Source: Prevotella sp. (GTDB lineage Bacteria; Bacteroidota; Bacteroidia; Bacteroidales; Bacteroidaceae). Taken from it: a stretch of DNA of 57,070 bases. The notes beneath the pieces were generated by a model. That model worked only from the letters and a program-made list of their open reading frames with translations, had not been told where the DNA came from and did no database searches. Each line of letters opens with the position of its first letter. The first letter of the stretch is position 1. The DNA lies in NCBI GenBank assembly GCA_017455495.1, contig JAFTAR010000150.1, positions 1 through 57,070 of the forward strand, in the 5' to 3' direction. This document shows positions 51,362 to 57,070 of the stretch, piece by piece. The translations under genes were made by a program, and so were the position numbers.

Positions 51362-52429
51362 CTATTTTATCGTTACTTGTGTGGCTCCGTAGCTGTATTC
51401 CTGGAACGAGGCATCCTGGAAGGTGTATGACTTGTAGCGGTAGCGCAGCTCGTTTACGATGGCCTTGCGCAGCACACCTTCGCCCTTTCCGTGGATGAAC
51501 ACTATCTTCATGCCGCGCTGCTTCTCGTGCTGCTTCAGGGTGCGGCGGAAAATGTCGAGCTGATAATTGAGAATGTCTGAGGCCGACATGCCTGCCGTGG
51601 TCTCAAGCAGTTCGGAGGCGTGGAGATCAACGACAAGCGGGTCGCCATCCTTTGCCGGTGGTGTCACCACCTGCGGTCTGCCCTCAGGCTCGGCTTTTGC
51701 AAAGAGGCTGGCCTTTAGCTGCTGCGGGTCAATGGCCAAGGGCTGTGCAGCCTTGTCGTTCTTCACAATGGTGTAGACGAGGGCAGGCTGCTCAAAGAAG
51801 TCGGAGTCCTGGAACGTGTGCAGCTTGAAGAACTTCACGCCGTCAATGCGCAGCTGTACGTCTATGGCAGGTTTCAGCATGAAGGTCTTGTCGCGCTTGT
51901 AGGGCAGAATCTGTATGGCCACGCGCTCCATCTGGCCCAGGTCTTCGCGTCCGAACTCCTCAATGAACACCTTGGTGTTTGGCTCCACCTCGTCGGTATG
52001 CCTGAAGTGCCAGGCTCCCGACTCTGCAGAGAGGTAAGTGAAGCGGAGGTAGTAGTTGGAGTCGTTGACGAAGTAGGCTTCGAAGCGGGTCTGCGACAGC
52101 TCCTTGACGTCCATAGGCACGAAGGCGAGGTATGCCGAGAGCTGCTCACCGCCCTTGCGCTCCTGTGGCTTTGGCCTGAAGGTCACGGGCATGTCGGCCG
52201 GCTCCGTTTCTTTCTCCTTCGCGGCTTCCTGCTCCTTTGCCTTGTTCTTTGCGGCAACTATGCGGCCTGTGTCGTAGCTGTCATTGCCGTCTACCACTAC
52301 CTCGGATATTGGCATTGGCAGCTGGAAGCCGTCCTCGTCTTCAACCAGGACGATATTCTTTCCCTGGAAGCCGGCCACCCGGCCGCCTCCAATCTCGCTC
52401 AGGAATTTCACCTTGTCTCCTATCTTCAT
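51362..52429 (-). CDS. DUF2027/Smr-domain protein
   Basis: 355 residues, cytoplasmic. The N-terminus MKIGDKVKFLSEIGGGRVAG is an SH3-like DUF2027 domain. A charged linker (70-100) leads to a central beta-domain (about 105-240), and the C-terminus is an Smr domain with DLHASELLE and IVFIHGKGEGVLRKAI. Smr domains are found in DNA- and RNA-acting nucleases (MutS2, Rqc2-type systems), and this architecture is typical of Bacteroidota. No specific substrate can be assigned. It lies 9 bp after the DEAD-box helicase, in a leftward run with nadE. Confidence 0.9.
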   Translation of the reverse strand: MKIGDKVKFLSEIGGGRVAGFQGKNIVLVEDEDGFQLPMPISEVVVDGNDSYDTGRIVAAKNKAKEQEAAKEKETEPADMPVTFRPKPQERKGGEQLSAYLAFVPMDVKELSQTRFEAYFVNDSNYYLRFTYLSAESGAWHFRHTDEVEPNTKVFIEEFGREDLGQMERVAIQILPYKRDKTFMLKPAIDVQLRIDGVKFFKLHTFQDSDFFEQPALVYTIVKNDKAAQPLAIDPQQLKASLFAKAEPEGRPQVVTPPAKDGDPLVVDLHASELLETTAGMSASDILNYQLDIFRRTLKQHEKQRGMKIVFIHGKGEGVLRKAIVNELRYRYKSYTFQDASFQEYSYGATQVTIK

Positions 52430-52438
52430 CTCTTTGAA

Positions 52439-53725
52439 TTACTTTTGTTCTTGCTTTTTAGTTGCAGTCTTCTTGCCCCTGTTCTTTCCGCCATTCCTGC
52501 CTGAGGGCCCCTTGCCGCCGCCTCTGTGGTGTGAGTGAGAGGCCTTTCTCTGGCCGCCTTTTGCAACAGGGGAATTGTAGTCGGGCCCTTCGCCGATGCC
52601 TTCCGGCAGCGGCAGCTTCTCTACTTCCTTTCCTAAGAACCGCTCAATCTGCTTGAAGCGTATGATGTCTGTGTCGTTGACAAAGGTAATGGCCTGGCCG
52701 TCGCGGTCGGCACGGGCTGTGCGGCCTATGCGGTGCACGTAGTCCTCGGCATCGTGGGGCACGTCGAAGTTTATCACTATGCGTATGTCGTCAATATCTA
52801 TGCCTCGGGCCACGATGTCGGTGGCTACGAGGACGTCCACCTGCCCGGCCTTGAAGCGGTACATCACGTCGTCGCGTTCCTGCTGGGTGAGGTCGCTGTG
52901 CATAGGGGCACAGTTTATCTTCAGACGGGTGAGCTGGCGGTTGATGTCCTTCACGCGATCTTTCTTCCCGCAGAAGATGATGACCCTCTGCAGGTCGCCG
53001 TTCTGGAACAGGTTGTCAATGATTTTCAGCTTCTGCGGGTCGTAGCACACGTAGGCCTGCTGCTTTATCTTGTCGGCAGGGCGGCTCACCTTCAGCTTCA
53101 CCTCCATGGGATTCTTAAGCAGGGACACCGCCAGCTCGCGCACCTTTGAAGGCATGGTGGCAGAGAACATCACCCGCTGGCAGTTCTCCGGCAGCAGCTT
53201 TGTAATCTGCATTATGTCGTCAATGACGCCCATGTCGAGCATGCGGTCGGCCTCGTCAAGAACGAAGAAAGAGGTCTTCGAGAGGTCCAGGTTGCCCACC
53301 TTCATGTGGCTCAGCAAGCGTCCCGGAGTGGCAATAACCACTGGTGCTCCTCCGCGCAGGCCTTTCAGCTCCTGGTCGAAGCGCCCTCCGTCGTTGCCTC
53401 CGTAGACGGCAATGCTGCTCACTTCAGGCAGGTAGTAGGAGAAGCCCTCCATGGCCTGGTCTATCTGCTGTGCCAGCTCGCGGGTAGGCGCCATCACAAC
53501 ACAGTTGATGGCTTCCTGGGGGTAGTCCCCATCATCAAGCATGGAAAGTATTGGCAGCAGGTAGGCGGCTGTCTTTCCTGTGCCGGTCTGAGCCACTCCG
53601 AGCACGTCGTGGCCGTCAAGAATCAGGGGAATGCACTTCTCCTGTATGGGTGTCATTTCCTCGAAGTGCATGTCGTAGAGCGCATCGAGGATGTTGTCGT
53701 TAAGGTATGTCTCTTCAAATGTCAT
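52439..53725 (-). CDS. DEAD-box RNA helicase
   Basis: 428 residues. Motifs in order: Q-motif (MTPIQEKCIPLILDG), I (AQTGTGKTAAYLL), Ia (PTRELAQQI), Ib (TPGRLLSHM), II DEAD in FVLDEADRMLDMG, III (SAT in MFSATMPSK), IV (VIIFCGKKDRV), V (ATDIVARGIDI) and VI (HRIGRTARADRDG). The last 45 residues are a Lys/Arg/Gly-rich basic tail (GGQRKASHSHHRGGGKG) that may bind RNA. Close to RhlE-type helicases of ribosome biogenesis or cold adaptation. Specific paralogue not resolved. Confidence 0.95.
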   Translation of the reverse strand: MTFEETYLNDNILDALYDMHFEEMTPIQEKCIPLILDGHDVLGVAQTGTGKTAAYLLPILSMLDDGDYPQEAINCVVMAPTRELAQQIDQAMEGFSYYLPEVSSIAVYGGNDGGRFDQELKGLRGGAPVVIATPGRLLSHMKVGNLDLSKTSFFVLDEADRMLDMGVIDDIMQITKLLPENCQRVMFSATMPSKVRELAVSLLKNPMEVKLKVSRPADKIKQQAYVCYDPQKLKIIDNLFQNGDLQRVIIFCGKKDRVKDINRQLTRLKINCAPMHSDLTQQERDDVMYRFKAGQVDVLVATDIVARGIDIDDIRIVINFDVPHDAEDYVHRIGRTARADRDGQAITFVNDTDIIRFKQIERFLGKEVEKLPLPEGIGEGPDYNSPVAKGGQRKASHSHHRGGGKGPSGRNGGKNRGKKTATKKQEQK

Positions 53726-53746
53726 TTTTCAGTTTTCAATTTTCCC

Positions 53747-54832
53747 TTAGTTCGGGGCTTGTCGGTAGCAGAAGTATGCTATGAAGACGTATAGAATGTT
53801 CGGAATCCAGGCGGCAAGCATTGGCGGTGTGTTGGCCTGTATGGCGAATGTTGCCGAGATGGTCTGCAGCAGTATGTAGGTGAAGGACAGCGCCAAGCCT
53901 ATGCCGAGGGCCATGCCCATGCCTCCCTTGCGCTTGCGTGCAGCCAGCGAGGCTCCGATGATGGTGAGAATGAACGAGGCAAAGGAGGTGGCTATGCGCT
54001 TGTGGTACTCCACTTCATACTGCACCACGTTTGTAGAGCCCCTCTCCTGCTGCTTTGATATGTAGCGCAGCAGCTCTGGCGAGGTGAACTGTTCCTGCTG
54101 GCCCTTGCTGTATACCAGGTCCATTGGCTCCATCATTATCATGGTGTCTATCTCGCTGCCAGTCTCAATCTTCTCGCGCAGGCCCCTCAGGGTGCGTATC
54201 TTGTAGTTTGATGCGCGCCAATGGAAGCGCTCGTCGGCAATGGTGTCATACTGTATGGTGCTGGCCGTCATGTGGCTTACCAGCTTTTTGTTCTCTATCT
54301 TATCGAGCGAGAACCCGTAGCCGCGCTTTGAGTTGTTGTCGTACTGCTGAATGTAGGCAATGATGCCCGGACCCACCTGAAGCTGTACGTTGGTGGCTGT
54401 GGTTATCCTCTGCTTATTCTTGTAGAGAGCCTCGAAGTTCTGTCTCACCACGTTTCCATGTGGAATGACGTATGCGCTAAGGCAGAAGTTGATGCCTGCA
54501 ATGAGGGCGGCCGACAGCATGTATGGGCGCATGAGCCTGCGGAAGCTCACTCCCGATGCCAGCATGGCAATAATCTCGCTGTTGCCCGCCAGTTTGGAGG
54601 TAAAGAAGATTACGGCAATGAAAACAAAGAGCGGAGAGAAGAGACAGGCAAAATACGGTACGAAGTTGGCGTAGTAGTCGAAGATGATGGCGCGCCAAGG
54701 TGCATGGTGGGTTGCAAACTTTGCCATGTTCTCGTTGAAGTCGAAAACAATGCTGATGGATATTATCAGCAGTATGGCAAAGATGTAAGTGCCAATGAAC
54801 TTGCGTATTATGTAGCGGTCGAGGCGCTTCAT
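53747..54832 (-). CDS. LptF/LptG-family permease
   Basis: 361 residues with about six membrane helices: an N-terminal group (KFIGTYIFAILLIISISIVFDF, YFACLFSPLFVFIAVIFF, LMRPYMLSAALIAGINFCLS) and a C-terminal group (SFASFILTIIGASLAA, MALGIGLALSFTYILLQ, MLAAWIPNILYVFIAYFCY), with a periplasmic domain between. This is the YjgP/YjgQ layout of the LPS export transporter. The start at 54832 gives MKRLDRYIIRKF, the family N-terminus. It overlaps the tgt stop (ATGA), so the two genes are translationally coupled. Confidence 0.92.
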   Translation of the reverse strand: MKRLDRYIIRKFIGTYIFAILLIISISIVFDFNENMAKFATHHAPWRAIIFDYYANFVPYFACLFSPLFVFIAVIFFTSKLAGNSEIIAMLASGVSFRRLMRPYMLSAALIAGINFCLSAYVIPHGNVVRQNFEALYKNKQRITTATNVQLQVGPGIIAYIQQYDNNSKRGYGFSLDKIENKKLVSHMTASTIQYDTIADERFHWRASNYKIRTLRGLREKIETGSEIDTMIMMEPMDLVYSKGQQEQFTSPELLRYISKQQERGSTNVVQYEVEYHKRIATSFASFILTIIGASLAARKRKGGMGMALGIGLALSFTYILLQTISATFAIQANTPPMLAAWIPNILYVFIAYFCYRQAPN

Positions 54833-55971
54833 ATTCTTCGTCCTAAGTCTTCGATGACTGAACGCTTCCACTGGGTAAAGTCACCATTTATTATATGTTC
54901 GCGCGCGTCTGTGACCAGCCTCAGGTAGAATGCCAGGTTGTGTATGCTGGCTATCTGGAGAGCAAGCAGCTCCTGGGCCTTGAACAGGTGGTGCAGGTAG
55001 GCCTTTGTGTGCAGCTGGTCTATGTAGCATCCGTCGGGGTCAATAGGGCTGAAGTCGTGCTCCCACTTCTTGTTCCTCAGGTTCATTGTTCCCTGGTAGG
55101 TGAAGAGCATGGCGTTGCGCCCGTTGCGGGTGGGCATTACGCAGTCGAACATGTCCACACCTCGCTCTATGGCCTCAAGGATGTTCTGCGGAGTGCCCAC
55201 ACCCATGAGATAGCGGGGGCGGTCCTTGGGCAGGATGGCATTCACCACCTCTATCATCTCGTACATCACCTCCGTAGGCTCTCCCACGGCCAGACCTCCT
55301 ATTGAAGCCCCCCCGCCGTCGTTGAGCATGGCGAGCCTGTCGCATACATGCTTGGCAGCCTCCTGCCTGAGGTCTTTGTACTTGCAGCCCTGCACAATGG
55401 GGAAGAGAGTCTGGCGGTGACCGTAGAGCGGCTCTGTCTCGTTGAACCTCTTTATGCAGCGGTCCAGCCAGCGCTGGGTTAGCCCGAGGCTCTTCTTGGC
55501 ATACTGGTAGTCGCTCTCACCCGGCGGACACTCGTCGAGGGCCATCATTATGTCGGCACCTATCACTCGCTGCGTGTCCATCACGTTCTCTGGCGTGAAG
55601 ATGTGGCGGCTGCCGTCTATGTGGCTCTGAAACTCGCAGCCTTCTTCTCTCAGCTTCCTTATGCCTGTCAGCGAAAAGACCTGGAAACCGCCGGAGTCGG
55701 TCAGGATGGGCCTGTCCCAGGTGTTGAAACGGTGCAGGCCGCCGGCCTTCCTCAGCGTTTCAAGTCCGGGGCGGAGGTATAGGTGGTAGGTGTTGCCAAG
55801 TATGATTTGTGCCTTTACCTGATCGCGCAGCTCACTGAAGTGTACGCCCTTCACACTGCCGCATGTGCCGACAGGCATGAAGATGGGTGTGAGGATGTCG
55901 CCGTGATCGGTGGTTATCACTCCGGCACGGGCATCAGAGGCAGGGTCGGTATGTTGCAGCTTGAACGTCAC
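54829..55971 (-). CDS. tgt: queuine tRNA-ribosyltransferase
   Basis: 380 residues. It exchanges guanine for queuine precursor at the wobble position of GUN tRNAs. Motifs: general-base Asp in LTDSGGFQVFSLTG, YLMGVGTPQNILEAIERGVDMFDCVMPTRNGRN (nucleophile Asp in the DCVMPTR part), and GGLAVGEPTEVMY. The zinc site looks altered: where well-studied bacterial Tgt have C-x-C-x2-C, this protein has D-G-C-Y-I-D, with the downstream His retained. The start is a GTG at 55971, 12 bp after the lon stop, since no ATG is available there; GTG gives VTFKLQHTDPASDAR, the normal N-terminus. Operon order lon - tgt - LptF/G. Confidence 0.95.
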   Translation of the reverse strand: MTFKLQHTDPASDARAGVITTDHGDILTPIFMPVGTCGSVKGVHFSELRDQVKAQIILGNTYHLYLRPGLETLRKAGGLHRFNTWDRPILTDSGGFQVFSLTGIRKLREEGCEFQSHIDGSRHIFTPENVMDTQRVIGADIMMALDECPPGESDYQYAKKSLGLTQRWLDRCIKRFNETEPLYGHRQTLFPIVQGCKYKDLRQEAAKHVCDRLAMLNDGGGASIGGLAVGEPTEVMYEMIEVVNAILPKDRPRYLMGVGTPQNILEAIERGVDMFDCVMPTRNGRNAMLFTYQGTMNLRNKKWEHDFSPIDPDGCYIDQLHTKAYLHHLFKAQELLALQIASIHNLAFYLRLVTDAREHIINGDFTQWKRSVIEDLGRRI

Positions 55972-55983
55972 GTTGTCTGGCAG

Positions 55984-57070
55984 TTACTGGTTGTTATCCT
56001 TTTTCTCAGGCTTCTCTTCCTCCTCAATATTGAACGTCACGGCATTCTTCACCTTCTGGTCTGTCAGGGCAAAGGCCCAAACGTCCTGTACGTCCTCAAC
56101 GTAGTGGAAGGTGACGCCAGAGAGATACATGTCGGGAATCTCCAGAATATCCTTTTCGTTTTCCTTGCAGAGCACTATGTCGGTTATCCCGGCACGCTTG
56201 GCAGCCAGTATCTTCTCCTTTATTCCGCCCACTGGCAGCACTTTTCCCCTCAGGGTTATCTCGCCCGTCATGGCCACGTTCTTCCTCACCTTGCGCTGAG
56301 TAAGAGCCGATGCTATGGAGGTGGCTATGGTGATGCCTGCCGAGGGGCCGTCCTTGGGAGTGGCTCCCTCCGGCACGTGGATGTGCAGGTTGTAGTGGTC
56401 GAAAATGCGGTAGTCTATATTCAGCGTGTCGGCATGGGCCTTCACGTATTCCAGTGCCAGGACGGCGCTTTCCTTCATCACGTCGCCCAGGTTTCCGGTA
56501 AGTGTGAGTTTCTGGCCTTTGCCCTTTGAGAGCGAAGTCTCGATGAACAGTATTTCACCGCCCACGCTGGTCCATGCCAGTCCCGTCACAACTCCGGCAT
56601 AGTCGTTGCCCTGATAGATGTCGCGGTAGAAGGGCGGCTTGCCCAGCAGGTCCTCCAGCGAGTCGGGTGTAAGCTTTATTAGTTTGCTGTCCTTCAGGCT
56701 CTTTTCGTCTTTTGCCGTCTGCCCGCTAATCATTATCTTGTAGGCCAGTTTGCGCATGGCCTTGTTTATCTGCTTCTCCAGCTGGCGCACTCCGCTCTCG
56801 CGCGTGTAGCGTTCAATAATCTTCTCCACCACGGCCTTGTTGAACCTCGGCTTGTCCTTAAGGGTCTTCAGGCCCGTGCTGTCCAGCTCCCTGGGAATGA
56901 GGTGGCGCTTGGCTATCTCTATCTTCTCCTCTGTGATGTAGCCGCTCAGCTCTATTATCTCCATGCGGTCCAGCAGTGGCTTGGGAATAGTGCTGAGGTT
57001 GTTTGCCGTGGCAATGAAGAGCACCTTTGACAGGTCGTAGTCCACGTCAAGGTAGTTGTCGTGGAAGGCA
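55984..57070 (-). CDS. lon: ATP-dependent Lon protease, C-terminal part (partial)
   Basis: The 5' end lies beyond the window; about 362 C-terminal residues are present. [27 protein letters not shown] is the end of the AAA+ module (sensor 1 region). [19 protein letters not shown] follows as the sensor 2 helix. The protease domain has catalytic Ser in [16 protein letters not shown] and catalytic Lys in [18 protein letters not shown]. It degrades misfolded and regulatory proteins. The tail [15 protein letters not shown] is charged and probably disordered. It is upstream of tgt in the same leftward unit. Confidence 0.97.
   Translation of the reverse strand, partial: AFHDNYLDVDYDLSKVLFIATANNLSTIPKPLLDRMEIIELSGYITEEKIEIAKRHLIPRELDSTGLKTLKDKPRFNKAVVEKIIERYTRESGVRQLEKQINKAMRKLAYKIMISGQTAKDEKSLKDSKLIKLTPDSLEDLLGKPPFYRDIYQGNDYAGVVTGLAWTSVGGEILFIETSLSKGKGQKLTLTGNLGDVMKESAVLALEYVKAHADTLNIDYRIFDHYNLHIHVPEGATPKDGPSAGITIATSIASALTQRKVRKNVAMTGEITLRGKVLPVGGIKEKILAAKRAGITDIVLCKENEKDILEIPDMYLSGVTFHYVEDVQDVWAFALTDQKVKNAVTFNIEEEEKPEKKDNNQ

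Overview
The window looks like chromosomal DNA of a Bacteroidota bacterium, most likely a Prevotella-type gut or rumen plant-polysaccharide degrader. Evidence: SusC/SusD pairs, a hybrid two-component sensor (HTCS) with an AraC-type output, many TAnnTTTG -7 boxes without Shine-Dalgarno sequences, signal peptides and lipoboxes on nearly every degradative protein, and a core set (gdhA, nadE, tgt, lon, LptF/G-type permease, Smr protein) in the arrangement usual for this phylum. Genus is inferred from style only.

Layout. 1-1.2 kb (minus): two secreted esterase-type genes, the first cut by the window edge and apparently internally deleted. 1.2-2.05 kb: a scar region with the 3' tail of a lost cation efflux gene, a long hairpin and a 9-bp minisatellite. 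2.05-18.9 kb (plus): one long operon, FAS1 - SusC - SusD - FAS1 - FAS1 - SusC - SusD, for outer-membrane binding and import of glycans. 19.2-28.5 kb (plus): a GH28-GH10 fusion, a Gfo/Idh/MocA oxidoreductase, a GH3 enzyme with a CBM6-like insert, and a large protein made only of putative carbohydrate-binding and helical modules. 28.6-32.5 kb (minus): the HTCS, which lacks the HATPase domain. 32.7-37.6 kb: pectate lyase PL1, pectin methylesterase CE8 and a CE7-type acetyl esterase. 37.7-39.6 kb: a small HExxH-type protein and gdhA. 39.9-45.5 kb: a decapitated secreted gene overlapped antisense by a GH2 enzyme, then an SGNH acetylesterase and a polysaccharide deacetylase. 45.5-57 kb: housekeeping genes (DNA-metabolism pair, nitroreductase, glucosaminidase/LysM, nadE, Smr, DEAD-box helicase, LptF/G-type permease, tgt, lon).

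How it works together (inference): PL1, CE8 and GH28 act on homogalacturonan or rhamnogalacturonan, GH10, GH3, CE7 and SGNH esterases act on (acetylated) xylan and side chains, and the two SusCD pairs with FAS1 lipoproteins capture products. Three promoters, those of the SusCD operon, GH28-GH10 and GH3, share an upstream element at fixed distance from the -7 box, so one regulator, probably the HTCS, may control them together.

The most unusual theme is repeat DNA inside genes. Inverted repeats bracket the start codons of several operon-internal genes, with one arm in the spacer and the other encoding the signal peptide. A related GC-rich inverted repeat sits in the HTCS gene exactly where the ATPase domain should be, and CTCAA-type repeats are translated inside two secreted enzymes.
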